This document shows positions 50,232 to 63,850 of a DNA stretch of 64,000 bases, in pieces. This DNA comes from Balanoglossus misakiensis (lineage: Eukaryota > Hemichordata): assembly GCA_040954595.2 (NCBI GenBank), contig CM082580.2:9424001-9488000 (forward strand), given 5' to 3'. Under the pieces are notes generated by a model, which saw only the letters and a program-made list of their open reading frames with translations, was not told the DNA's origin and made no database searches. The first letter of the stretch is position 1, and the number at the start of each line of letters is the position of its first letter. Made by a program: the position numbers and the translations under genes.

Positions 50232-50520
50232 CACAGGACAATCCAAAGAACTTCCTTTCAGACCCAGGTGACACACACACAACAACAATCAGGAAGTCGG
50301 ATTTTGTCACAGTTAAAGCTGGTACGTCAATCGAAGGCTTCAGACTCGCGACTGGCTAAAAAACAGAGAGTTCAGCAGATCCAGACTCTTATTCTTAAAA
50401 CGACCGGTACTTGATTTCATTTACAGCCTTCACACCGCCTCCAAGACGCGTTTTCAGACACATAAAAGCGACAGTCAGAGACTCCACACTGTTGTAAAAC
50501 CCTCCCGTTCCGACTGTGCG
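50232..50520 (-). other. Candidate LYPD6 5' UTR exon
   Basis: A strong minus-strand donor, CCTGTG|GTAAGTATTT, falls at 50231. Upstream on that strand the sequence becomes CpG-richer, with GCGTCTTGG and GTCGCTTTTATG. The 5' boundary is not determinable. The case rests on the donor and on the need for a non-coding LYPD6 exon upstream of 35242. Confidence 0.25.
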
Positions 50521-53500
50521 TGTGCGGTACGCTCACCTTAATGTGAACTTGATGAGGATTGATGTTGCTTGGCAAGGCCAAAGGTTATTACGATCAGACG
50601 GAACCATTCGGAAGATAGGGACCTACGTACGCTATCTCAAGTGGATACAAGGCACCCGAGCCATTACCTTTAAAGTTAGATACCCTCTCCACTCCTGTAA
50701 TAGTTGTACTTATTGGTACATATCTTTCCCATTTTTATGTGCGATCATCTGGCCATCTCAAACAGAAAACGACGAGAATTCTATCGTTTTAATAAAACTT
50801 TGATATTGACAATTGTGGAGACGGCGAATCGGATTTCTCACACGGTCTGATGACTCAGACGGAGAGACGTTTTGCAGCATACATTTTGCAAAGTCTGTAA
50901 ATCATATATGTAATCAGCCTTATTTTCTTTTTCCTAGTGACAAGGAGATTTCCATTGCTGCAGACACATTTCCAGGTTTTCTGTTTGCCAGAGTCTGGAC
51001 AAAATCAATACCGCCTTCCACAGATTATTACAGTTTGGCACCATCTAGATGCCTCTGAAGCACTATCCAATTTCTGTTGTCGCGCAGTAGACGCACTAAG
51101 GAGCGAGGAAACATGTAAAGTCTACCACTTCACGGCACCTAATGCTTGTTTCGACTCCCATCGGTGACAAATTAACTGCATGGCCAGGTGCCTGGTTCAT
51201 TTGTATGCGATAGACTAGCTTTTAACAGGTGGCAAATTTATGGCGTGTATTAAATGCACTTGAAATGGTACAGACCTGACTGTGTGCTTTCTCGATTTGT
51301 GACTAAAACACAAGATGACACAATTTATTCCCAGCTACTGAAATCTTATTTCAACCTGATAAGGCTACGAAGATTTATGTCATAGTTTCCTTAGAAAATG
51401 GACTGGGTTTAGGAATTATGGGTACCTCATTTGTCTGGAGATTGGAATGAAATCAGTCACATACTATGGGCTACAAGTAAATTTGCTCATTTTTCAACCC
51501 AGTAAATGATGATCAAACATGCTGCACTCCATCAAATTGAAGATATCCATTCTTCAAGATTTGCATGCAGCTAGCAATCCAGCCATAAATTTAACACTGC
51601 AACAGCTGTGAACTGTATCAAAGCCAGTACCGGCCTCCGATGATATCAGCATTCATACTCATGAATTCGCAGGGATGGTTATTCCAAATCAACTGTAATC
51701 CACCATGATTTCATTCACTTACTACCAAGCGAAGCTGAAATCCTAAGGCACTGGAAGTTGAATATCAATCTATATTGTGGGCCCGATAATTCTTACGGTG
51801 AAGACTCGACTGGCTAATGCGCTGTGGCGTGGGTATAACATTTAAGGATTACGAGCCTAATGGCCAATGAGAACATGGAGCTAAGATAGATGATCTCTGC
51901 TTTTTTGTGACAACTGTGTGGGTTTTGTCCGGAATTTCAACAACCAGGAGCTCAAGAAATGAAGCGGAGGTTGGGAAAGATTATCAGTTCTCCATAGACT
52001 CTTTCCAGTTGAGTTCAGCTTGGAGAGGTCTCACTGCAATTTTCTTAAATCGACATGCTGAATGATGATACTTGATATTCTTTTGATGTGAGGATGGAAA
52101 CACAGTACTCTGTATATGAACACTAGCCAAGAAGTCCAAGGTATGTACTCCTGTTCAAAACTCTCACAGCACAGACCAAAAATGTGAAATTCAAAGACTC
52201 GGGGAACTACATATACAGTGGCCATGATCATACACAAACACAAGGATCTGCTGTCAGTACATTGCCAGGTGATAACAATCAGTTGTAGCAGGTCTGACAA
52301 GGTATGTCCAAACACTTCAAAACTCCGAGCCCCTCTAGAATAAGAGTCTGGGGGGAGCAACGACCAGAACAAAGCTTTTATCACACACCGTTGTGTTACT
52401 CTACGCCACTAAAATAGAACAAACACCCTTAAAAGGGATCTTGGGAAACAATACGACTGACCCCCCAGATCAAAGATGATGCATTTCTCGCAAGAATGCC
52501 AAAAATGTGGGCCAAATAATGACAGCAACAGAAACAAGCCTAAACATCCAATGTGGAAGACTTGACATTCTTTCTTCTTTCATTAAGAGTATGAGACGCA
52601 TGTACAAATCAACTTGACCATTACACTGTACATTATCAATCAACCTGTTAAATGTTTTGGATTTTTTCTCTCTTCACAGTAACAGAAAGAGAAACAACTG
52701 GTGAACATCTCTGCCAACACTGTTGAAAATTCCAGTTTCCTATTGAATTCATTAAACCAACAGAGCTCATGTAAAAATTGCACACGACTATGATAAAAAA
52801 TACTTTTGATTCCTAGAAAACACAGCACTCCATTTATCAAATATTTCAGCCCAGCCAGTCATTAAAGCCGGGAGACTTTACTGACTCACACACCATGTAA
52901 TTCTGTCTTCCGATAGGAAAAGATCCAGTCTGTATGAATCAGCGCTGCACATCCATCATTGCATAAATGATGCCCTCCATATATTTACAAGATTAGTCAT
53001 AAATGAGAGAGGCTATACAATTATATAACCACCAGCCACAAATCATACATTTTACGACAAAAATGACAGATTTACCACCACCTAGGGAGCCGGGACTCAT
53101 TAGTGATTTGTCAGCTCTGTGACTTTTTCCATCAGACACCATCAATATCGGGGAAATCATTTTCAGGGCACAGGCCATAAATCATCAAATATGGAGTAGT
53201 AAAATCTGACAGTGAAACAAGTGTGTCTTTCACACGATGGCATGTACTAGTATTTTAGCACAGCGTTTACTATTATAAGCTTTTATCTGTTACAGTTGTA
53301 AAATGACTTGGATACACTAAGGATAGCACGACTGTTTAATATCCTTCATAAGGTCCTCCCTTCATGACATAAATGTGAAATGCAATGTGTTATTATCATA
53401 ATAAAAGTTATATGCATTGCATTGAAAATATTGTGGCAAACTTTCTGACTTCCGGGGCTCATTATAATGAAAACTGGACAAATATTTAGACCGAAAACTT

Positions 53501-53587
53501 TCTGTTATTTAAATACATGTAATCATGGCAGTGATAAGTTACAAGCAGCTATATCATGGGTTGTTTTCCCTATCATTCCAATATTTT

Positions 53588-53631
53588 CATGGTCAGCACT
53601 TTGCTTGCTCATGGCCAGCACTTTGCTTGCT
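53588..53631. repeat. 22-bp near-perfect tandem duplication
   Basis: Two adjacent 22-base units, the first beginning CATGGTCAGCACTTTGC, differ at one base (T/C). Confidence 0.9.
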
Positions 53632-53940
53632 GCAGTTTTGCTTGGCCGTCATCTAATTTCTATATCAATGCCTTACTCAACTTTGAATTGCTGCCCATCC
53701 TCCTTAAAGAAATACATAGTTCATCTCAGGTGAATTCCTAATCAAGTCAGATTCAAACATCCTCCTTTAAAAGTGCTCTATGACTCTCCAGTGTGGTATT
53801 AACTCTAAACGCATTCAGCTTTGGACTGTGAACCACTAGCCTACATCACGTTGGATGCATTTAGTCCTCAGGATCATCAAGTTCCTTGTCTACATGTTTA
53901 TTACCCCTGCGGTCTAATCAAAATCAGCAGCCACCCCCTT

Positions 53941-54250
53941 AATGAACCCACCCAAGATTGACTCCAGTCTATAATTTGCCGTGGCGATATCAATCGCGGA
54001 AAAAAAAAACCTTCCCGCGCCAAGGGACAGTTGTTGCTATTGCAGTCTTTCGAGATCAGCAATTCCAATCAGGCCGCTCGGCATAATTGAGGGCTTCGGA
54101 AGTCAGATGCTAACATCACCTCTTTAATAGACCCCATTTGCTTCTCGCTGAAGCAGCATATATTGGCAAAGGTCCGTTAACTTCTCCTGCTGGCACGGAC
54201 AAAAAATTTGCAACTCCTATGAATAAATTATCCACGGTGGATGTACACTG
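53941..54250. promoter_or_regulatory. GC-richer island, possible conserved element
   Basis: A stretch with more CpG than its surroundings, no open frame and no simple repeat. It includes TGCCGTGGCGATATCAATCG and an E2F-like TTCCCGCGCC. The first motif is echoed near 60041. It looks like conserved non-coding DNA, but conservation cannot be tested here. Confidence 0.3.
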
Positions 54251-54738
54251 ATAGTCCACTATTCCCGTTCCTTGAGAAATTCTGATTGTGTTACGGGGGT
54301 TAGATTACTGAAAGTTAATCCAAGACAAATAAAAGGATTTTTTTTGCATGAAATTTCATGGTAGGATGATGACGTCCGGAGTAAGGATGATTTTGTTGAA
54401 TTAAATGCCTGAAGCAGTTTTACTCATGGTGTTCAATTTCAAGTTTAAGTCATACAAACAATCTTGATGGACAATATAAGCATAAAACCACCTCTTAAAT
54501 GAAAAAGTAGAAATGAAACATGAACTGTGGACTTAATTTCCGGAATAATTACAGAAACCAGTGATTTACATACTACACATAACAATCACCATTCGAGGCT
54601 GTCATAGTGAAAACAAACAACACAATCCAAAAACTACCAAGTACCCTTTTCACCAATGAAGCGTTTTATGATTTGATGTACTTTTGAACTGAGGACAAAG
54701 AGGTGAATACATGTGAAGTCTATATGCAAACCTTTGGT

Positions 54739-54756
54739 TTGACCTGTTGAGGTCAA
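54739..54756. promoter_or_regulatory. Inverted AGGTCA half-sites, spacer 4
   Basis: TTGACCT, GTTG, AGGTCAA: two 7-base mirrored arms in an everted arrangement of nuclear receptor half-sites. No linked gene is evident apart from distant LYPD6. Confidence 0.3.
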
Positions 54757-54792
54757 GATAATAATCAACTTTCTGCAAAGGTTTCAGCAGAA

Positions 54793-54820
54793 CCATAGAC
54801 CCTTTCTCTAGGGTCTATGG
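54793..54820. repeat. Perfect 11-bp stem hairpin
   Basis: CCATAGACCCT and AGGGTCTATGG are exact reverse complements around the six-base loop TTCTCT. The stem does not extend beyond these arms, which makes a microRNA precursor unlikely. Confidence 0.85.
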
Positions 54821-57800
54821 CAGAACACTGTACCCTAGTAATGAGTTAAGACCTATCTTCTGTGTAACACCATAAAAATTGCCAAAATATACATGTACAT
54901 AGCACCCAAAGTTGGGGAAGTTGTTTGCCTTAGATAATAATTGCAAGTTTTTTCCAAATGGTTATTGGTTCTGTTGACAATTTCTTTCAAAGCGATTACA
55001 TATTACAGTGAAACCTGTCTAAAGCAGAACCTGAGTAAACCGGAAATCTGTTCCTACTATACAAATGTATGCCTTTCTCAATCCTCATCACATGGGACAC
55101 ATGATACAAAAACATTTCAACTAGACACCCATCTGTAAACTGAACAGATTTCTCAGTCCCATTGCTGTCCTGTTTAGACAGGTTTTACTGAACACTTTCC
55201 ACAGTTGAGGTGTACATCTACTCCATATTAGAAACCCTTGATGATGGTAATACACCAAATTCCACAGTCACTCTGCGCTGTATAATTATCCAAGGCAGGT
55301 ATTGGCCAATGACAGGCTCAATGCCATTAAGATAATACACAGGAGTAATACACAATCGAATGAAGAAACCGCAAAGCAGTAATTGGGTGGGTGGATGCCA
55401 GATGTACACTGACACTGCACAAAATGCCGAAATTACAGAGACATCAAAACGTCAATCACAACGGAGGTCGAGTCAGATTGAATTGAGCATCTGGGCTGTC
55501 ACAATACGAGACGGCGTATACGGCGAGTATGCCGGGATGTCGAAGATAAAACGCCTCCAGATGAATGAATCTCAAACAACCTTTGACTCGATCTGCGCTG
55601 TGATGGACACTTTGATGGACAGGGCACGGGTTTACGAGAAACGTATCCTTTCCTTACCTGCTTAAAGTAAATACAGGTAAAGTCTTCGTACAAAAACTCT
55701 GTTTGTTATTCTTGATTACCGATAATCTCGCCGATGTACACAAATCAACGAACAATAATCCTGAAGCTGTTGTTCACTTGAAGAACCGGCCCTTGTAAGG
55801 TGCGTGTGTGCAACAACGACGTGGTATATATCCAGTTTACTGGGGCTGAAGGCGCGCAGCCCATGAGAAGAAAACCGAGCTCTGACTCCGCTCAGACAGG
55901 GTTGACTACCTGCAAAAAGAAATGGAGCATTGATTGTTTCGTGAAGAATGTAGCCAGTGAAATATTAGTGGAGTGTGGTTAATAGTTTTTTTTTTTATTC
56001 TGCGTCCGGGCAACTGAGCATTACCACACTTCAGCTGTAATGAGTGAAGTGTCTTTCCCCACTTCTATTGTTTAAAGGCTGCTACTCATGACCTGTTGAC
56101 AATTCATGTGTTGTCCCACCTTTAAAAGGGAGAGGGTGTTGCCTTGGGTGTAAATCTTCCGGTGGTCCCCAGAATGCATTCACTTGACTGTGACACTTAA
56201 TTTGTGTGGGCAGAGTCATGAATCAACATGCATAGAGTACTCTGTGTACAGGTCTTGCTGTGCATTTGAGATTCACATGTTGGCAAATAAACGTACGTAC
56301 TTGAAAATATTAAAATATGCCATTTGTAACCAAAAGCATTATGTACTTGTGACAGACGATTTTGGAGAGAATGTTAAAAGTTCTAGCTTTTTCTAATGAA
56401 GACATACTAAGACATTTTGGCCTGAAGGAAGCATGATGGAGAACAAACATGGCAGCCAGATAATAGCTTTGGAATAAATTGGCCAGAATGTTGTTTTTCA
56501 CCCTCTTGGCTTAGATTTTCAGAGCTAAACTGTGAATGCAAGTCATTCTTCACCATTCCAAAGAAAGAGCCTTGCTGCACACAAACGGATAATTATTCGC
56601 AGACCGGAGACAGAGCAAACAGCTGATGTTGCAGGTTCTTTTTTTTGTTAGCATCAATGTGTGGACGCCTGATTTGGTTTTTCACGTCGTGGCTCCGAAC
56701 TGTCTGAAGGAAAACACACATCGCCGAGAGCAATTCCCTGGACTCCAGGACAGATTGTCTGCTGTACGCATGGTCTGCATTAACTATTGCTGACAGATTC
56801 TTTGGAATCACGCAAACATCGGTCAATCAAAAGCCAAAGTGGACTCTTCCTGTATTGCTTTGCGTTGGAATTAGGAACGCAGTGCGGAGCGTGACCTCAA
56901 AATCCAGTCAACTGAAATTAAAGGGCCACTGCTTGAAACTTCTGACCATTTGAAAACCAGACATTTAATATATTTTCCTTCCAGATTCATGAGGAAGATT
57001 GCCAGCAACATCTCTGGGAGGTAAAATCAAACCGATATTAGCCCGTGCTGGACAACAGGTCGCCTTTGTGTGGCAGTTCTGAACAAAAGCGATCACCTCA
57101 CAAAAGCTCTGTAATTCTGCCTAAACAGCAAATGACACAGAGACAACTGCATCGCTTGTGACTTATGGGGGGTCTGCTGTACGACTTGGTTTGACCCCAA
57201 CAATGACAACTGAAGTGTGACTTCTGAAAAAGTGGGTAAGGTCCCAGTACTCAGAACGGAACATATCTCAGGAGCTCAGCTGTATATACCTTCTGTAATC
57301 GGCGCGAGTCATTTTGTTAAACACAGCTAGTGGCGAGGTCACTAGAAAAGACATGATATGCCAAAATGGTCCTTAAAAACAGGCTTGTTTTCTGTCAAGT
57401 ACACTTGGGGCCATAGAAATAGACGTGTAATGCCAAATGTTCTCGACACACCTGACCACAAAGTAAACAGCCTACACATATTTTCATTTGCTTACAACCA
57501 TGAAAGGTATGTTATTACAGACCAAAACCTTTCCGCTGTTCCCCAAAAGAACAAATATGTATGGCCTTTTACTTCAGGGATGCTAAGACAATCGTTTGCT
57601 TCAACAAAGGTTGTCATAGAAACCACTGTGACCCTGGTTAGAAATTTCTGAACTGAACCACATCTGCCAGTACAGGGAAACAGCTGTGATTATTATATTC
57701 ATCAAATCGTATTCTTGTATGCGTAACAATTTGATGTACATAATAGCATGGTGATTCAAGTTGTAATTTTACACAAACTATGCTGAGACTGCCGACAATG

Positions 57801-59989
57801 TACCGAGTCTCTAATTGTTCAGTGACGTCAGAACACGTCCTTTGCAATTTCTTTCCAATTTGATGAGGTTTCCATTTCAGGAGAGATGTTTTCGCGGCTT
57901 GTTTCCAGGACTAAACAGACATAAAGGCACTCTGTGGATTTAATCAGGGAGAAGTTTCTGAGCTGGGAGACACACTGAACTACTTACTCACAAGTCTTAC
58001 ACAAGTCTAAATCAGCATTCAGGGCTATAAATGTTGGCCATATGCACTGAAGCATGGAAATGCTTGGGATGACAATTTCCACAAGTGACATAACTGTTGA
58101 ACACCTCAGTAGATCCAGTACATGATAGAAATAATGATAGGAGGGATGGAGGAAGAAGATGAAAGAAGATGATGAAGACATCCTCATTCTCATCATCTAG
58201 ATTTTACTTGTAAAAATAAGGGGATTGTAAAATTCAGTTTAAAGGTCAGGTCACCAATTTCTCCATCATCGTCATCTCACAACTCAGTATGTTGAAGGCC
58301 GTCTCTGCTGCAGACAGTACACTGTACTATGGACAGAAATGAATGTTCATCACTTTCAGAATTCACACCCTTGGCCTCCCCTCCCACAGCAATGGAATAA
58401 TCCCTCCAAATATTAAATTCCTGAGTTCGTGGAGTAGAAACAAATGCAATTGCGTTTACACACGGTTGACTTGCTACCAGGAGTAAGGTGTGAATGCTGA
58501 AAATTTCACATAGGAACAACCAGCCTGAAACAAACTGTTCCACGCGCACAACATTGATTAAACCGGCACGGAATATAAATCAAGTCTAGCAAACAGATTA
58601 CATGAATGTATTCATGTTAAAATCTGACTTCCGTGCAAGCTAGCATGTTACTTTGCCACAATTAGCTTCTTTGGCCTATATCTCAGAAACTTCCAACTTA
58701 TTGCCTATTTCCAATGTCTGTTCAGTACAGCATATATGCTTCTTGTTCAAGAATCTAATTCAAGTGATTTGTTTTGGATGAAAACCTCAGTATACATTGA
58801 TTGGCATATTGTTGACAATCGAGTGTAAACAATTTGAGCCGAAAACCCACGCACTGGTTGCTTCGTCAAACACTGGGAACAAGCTAAGCGTTCATACCCA
58901 CACTACATTTATACACATGATCATCACTTCCCCGCAAGTTCACCTGGCACCAAAATCAGAATCCAGTTGGACGAAATTCCAAACTAGATAATTTTGTGAT
59001 CTTCCTGCCAAAAAACAAACACATGATGTTAACAAAGGCCGGACAGTGGGAGACCAGGTGGTGACTACCAAAATGCAGGTCAATGTAATCGATACAAGTT
59101 GGATACAGAGTGGGTGTGGCCACAATACTGTATTGAATATACACACACCTGGGAAATACAAACTTCGGTTGACCCCACACTCTTGTCACTGGCAATACGC
59201 TGCACCTATTTACAGGGAGAGGGGCGCAATATGCAATTGACCAATATGTACAAAATACACCATAAACTTTAAACTGCTGGCATTGTTAACTTTTTAATGA
59301 GTCTGAAATAAGTGTTAATTTGCACTAAACATGTTCACAGGCTAATGACTGGGGGTTGGCAATGGTCCTGTGCATTTACTATGGAGTACCGGTTTATGGC
59401 ATATTGACGATTGTTTGAAAACAATTGATTGTTCCCAACAGACAACTCCATAGGAGCAATCAAAGTTAAATAACAAACTTAGGTGTTCAATTACCACTAT
59501 CTCTTAAAACTTTTAGAGTGGTTTTATAGTTTAATGGGTCCAAAGTTGCATGCCAAGACAAGACTAGGTGATCAATTCAGGTGACTTGAGAAATGACAAG
59601 TTTTCTGAGATTTAATTTGTACCAGAATGTCTAAAACTTGTATCTGTGAACAAGTAACACGAAAACAAGTTTCTTGATACAGTCAAATACCGGTTATGCC
59701 CCCAGCTATTGGTTTTGCTGTACATCTTAATTGATTCACACTCACACAGTCTCATAAAATAAGCACGCTTTATTTTCAGCAGATTTTTGCTTCCAGTGGC
59801 TGTATATTGTCCACCTTTGCCCTGTGACCTGAGCTAGCAACACCGGCATACACATTATCATAACACCTTGTTTGATGACACCTGGTGTGTGTAGAAGCAT
59901 CAGCGTTCATTTCACTGACAAGATTTCCCTCGTATCTCTGAACAAGCAGCTCGTTTATTATGTCCTCCTCACAAACAGGCTTCCTCACC

Positions 59990-60280
59990 TTCAGCCAAAT
60001 TTTCCGCTTGGTTTGCTTCCCTGTCTCGAAATCAATAACTGCCGCGGCGACAATCGCGGGAGATCGCGATTCCGACTCTTAGTGCGCCCATGAATGGAGC
60101 GGTCAAGCCTGCATGGACAAGGGACCAGCAACGCAATTACTCACGCTGCATTGAACGCCTCCAAATTGCCCGCCGAGGAACGCACCGTCCAATGGGCCGC
60201 ACACAAAAGGAGGGGAAGGCCACAAGGCCTCACAACACGACTTGTAAACACCGCAACTGCCATCTTAAACAATAAAACGC
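59990..60280. promoter_or_regulatory. CpG-rich island, possible promoter or conserved element
   Basis: The most CpG-dense stretch of the right half. It contains TGCCGCGGCGACAATCGCGG, TCGCGATTCCGACTC and a GTCCAATGGG CCAAT box. Two overlapping short plus-strand frames (about 60090-60333) cross it, with no family I recognise. It could be an upstream start site for LYPD6, another transcript's promoter, or a conserved element. Confidence 0.35.
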
Positions 60281-61064
60281 GAAATTTTACAGGCAGGTCC
60301 TATTTTCAATACAATGCCTGTACTGGAGTTTAAGTCCACTCAAGAAATTCTTGTAGCCGGCAAGGATTTGACACTGCAAAGTAAACAGCTCAATTGTTGG
60401 ATTCAAACAATAGGAATCTACTTTTCAACACTCAAACTCTGGCTACATGGTTTAATTAAAGGATATTACCATATTCTCCCCAGGGACTGCAATTATTAGC
60501 ATACTATAATTAATTTAAAACTACCCATGTCATCACTGTCATCAACAAACAGAGCTTTACAAAGCAGTATATGTGTCAGGGATGAATTACCATACGTATA
60601 CACTTCACCCGATAGAGAAAAATGGTATTTTTCAATTTTATCTTCATAACACTATAGTTTTACTCTACTAGAACTTACACATGCACAGATGACACAATGG
60701 TTTGCCATTAGAATTACAGTACCCCATAATTTTTCCGATTTGCAATTTGAAAATGTCTCTATTTCAAAATCTCTTTATCCACAAATAAATCTGTATTTAA
60801 TTTCACCAGATTTATGGATGCCACTGTTCCAACACAAAGATTCGGCAGATTTTGACGCCCAGCCAAATCTCAAAACCAGGCACAGCAAAAATTTCCATTG
60901 TCAGAATGCAATCCACTTCTGAATTATTTATCATTGTATGGCTGTGAAATGCAAGCAGCCATATATAATGTTTCTAAGGGCTTCTATTAGACTTTCAAGA
61001 CAGTACGCTACATAACCAAATATGGTTTAAAACAAATACACACAACACAAAAAAAGAAACGTAC

Positions 61065-61100
61065 AGATTTCCAATCAGCAAACAAGATTTCCAATCAGCA
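61065..61100. repeat. Two copies of a 16-bp unit, 20-bp period
   Basis: AGATTTCCAATCAGCA occurs exactly twice, separated by AACA. Each copy holds a CCAAT box. Confidence 0.9.
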
Positions 61101-63778
61101 TTTAGTTTTTTCTACATGTACATGTAGGATTGCTGAGAAATCTGACTTTTTTTCTGAAAGATTAAGTACTACTAATCAGATATACCATCCATACAAAAGA
61201 AATAAATATAATCTGGCTGGCTTTAATAGCCAAAAGGTCACATATCAAAAAACGGCCAATGAGATCTGATTCTAGCTTTCTGCTTCCTAAAGCGTCTTAT
61301 GTGCCTTAAGTTCCTAACTGATTGTGCTGCCAGAAATTGTACGTGATTTCATGAATGAATGAAGGAACTAAGTCTGAGAGGATTTGCAGATCTCCCAGTG
61401 AGTGAGTAAGTCAGTGCACAATGACTCGCCTGTGCAATCATTTGTTCCCGCTAAAGAGGAGAGGAAAGTGCATGTGATCTCTGAATGAGGACGGGAGCCT
61501 GGCTTCAATTTCCGAAATGCAAGCAGCGAAAGCATCCCAGTAAGTGTCTTGCCGGGGAAGACAATAGCCGAGCGGTGAAATTTGATAAGAAAGGTAGAGA
61601 CAGGTATTGCAATGTCAATACACGTCGCAGGGGATATATGATTCCACTAGGGCTAGCTGGCTAAAAAAAATGCCAATGTATGAGAGAGGTTAAACTTTCC
61701 TGCCAAGTCGACATGCCCACACCATCTTTTTTTTTCAAACAAAATATCAAATCAGATGACCCTGCTTCTCCCTGACTTGGAATTAGAGCTTCCATCCAAT
61801 AAGTCTTCACATCCTGATGCTAAACATGCACCTATTAGAAAACACTGGACTCTGGCAATTGTCATTCAAAAAAAATATTCTCCTTTGATCCTGTTCCCCC
61901 TGGCTGCTCCCTTGAGTAGAATGACCCCGAGTAAAAACAATACACACCAGGTCAAAATTTACTGGCAACAGGGGTAAAGGTTATCTACACACGTAGGGAC
62001 AGTAAACATGCAATGCATTTGCTGTACATATTGAATATCCATATTGTGTTCACCCAGTGAAATAAAAGCCTGCATACTCTATTCCCTGCCTTCGGTTTAA
62101 TCCAGACCAATATTTTACAGTCGAGTGATTTTTCTCCAAGCAAAATACATGACATTTTATTAAAGAAGGAAAAATAAATGATTACTGCATAGGTACGACA
62201 TACTGTAAACTGTGGCCTCTAAAATGTTAAATTGCAGAAAAAATGGCTGCCAGCTCATTTTTACAATACTTGACGACCAGATGACTTTGGGCAGAAAATA
62301 CTGCTCATGTGTATATACAGTATATAAAGAAGTCAGTGCATTTTCAAGGGACAGATTTCAACTTTTGTGTTGCAAAAAATAAGAAAATTCTAGGAATACA
62401 ATGGACAGATAAGGTGGTAATTATGAATGCATTCTTCAACACTAGACATGACATGACCTGAAAATTATAGCTCAAACGGGGAAAATAGACGCTGGGCAAA
62501 ACAGTGACCATTGAACTACCAGCAAGAATGTCATGGTATTTCCAGCAATTGCTGCCATAAGTTTCTTCAAACTTCAAACATGGATTGAAACCTACATCTA
62601 ATGTATGCAGTAAATCCGGGCAATAAAATGCCTGAATTTTATGAGTGTGTTAATTGTTGCAGACAGACACTTTTGACTGCACAGTAGCTAAATTGCTACT
62701 GTAAGCTGACAGCACGGTTTAAAAAATCTTTTATAGTAAATCATTGGTTTAAAGCTCAGCAAATGAGCTATGCTTGTTCAGTTTTGCTTGAAAGCACATT
62801 GGACCCGAGGAGTTCTTTTCACTCCAGACAGCATTTCTGTTTTTCCCTGGCCTATTGTGAAATACGTACGCTAAAGCATTTCCCACAAAAGAGTGTGGGG
62901 TCTCGGTGTGTTGTTGTACACCAGCCAGCGTGTGCATTGAACATGAAGTGATCGAGTGTGTGTGTGTATCTGTATGTGTACTCGGTGGCCAAAAACAATG
63001 GGACATGATGACTGTAAGAGAATAGATCGAATTAACAAGCTTATAATGCATGCTTTTGTGCTGATCAAAAGACAAACAGCACTGTTAATCAAAGCTTGCA
63101 AGATGGAACACCAGCCTTGAATAGGCTGTGAAACATACACAGAGTGAAGCTGTGAAACTAACAACGAACGTGAGAAGGACTCGCACAGATCTGCCGGACT
63201 GAAAGGGCCCCGCTGTTCCGGCTGAAACTGACAAAGGAACTGAATTCTGAGAGAAGCAAACATCTAAAACGGACAAATACCTTTTTAGTGGATACACACA
63301 CAGATCAGGACCACGTAAACACGGGTATTATAGGCTTTTCCGATGGACAGGGACAGACAGCCAGACACCGCAGCTACAACACAGTATTTGGGTAATGACG
63401 ACTGATTTGGTTGGGGGTGGGTGGGGCTTTGGTATCAGTGCTGTCACTCATATGCATATGATGATGCACAACGTAGATGGCAAACCCATGGCTCACTGAC
63501 TGACTGACATTCGCAGTTTACTCTGCCTCGTCAAACCTGTTTCCGTTAATTCTTGAAACCGTATCATGTACCCTGTCACTGAATAACTGCACAGACTTCA
63601 TGGATAAATGTCAGAGAAATAAAATGTGGTGTATGTACAGCCAAACCCTGTTCACCACAAAACGAAAGAGAACAAAAATACAATGTCTCTCCATCAGAAT
63701 TTAATATCTTATGTGTAGAAGCGATGACTAGTAATAAACTCAATTTATGTCCCGCATTCCGAGTAGCAATCGATTTAC

Positions 63779-63850
63779 CTGCCCAATTTCTTATTTCCCA
63801 ACTGAGTAAAGCCATAGGTTGATTCTTACAATTACGCTGTGTAATTTTGC
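63779..63850 (-). other. Candidate non-coding exon (minus strand)
   Basis: An acceptor, GACTGTTCTACAG, and a donor, GGGCAG|GTAAAT, bound 72 bases on the minus strand. No protein family is recognisable. It could be an upstream 5' UTR exon of LYPD6 or chance. Confidence 0.2.

Noticed and set aside
60090-60333. Overlapping plus-strand frames with an RGRP AT-hook-like stretch
   Set aside because: The motif is only four residues, two frames are open at once, and the segment is CpG-rich, so open frames arise easily.
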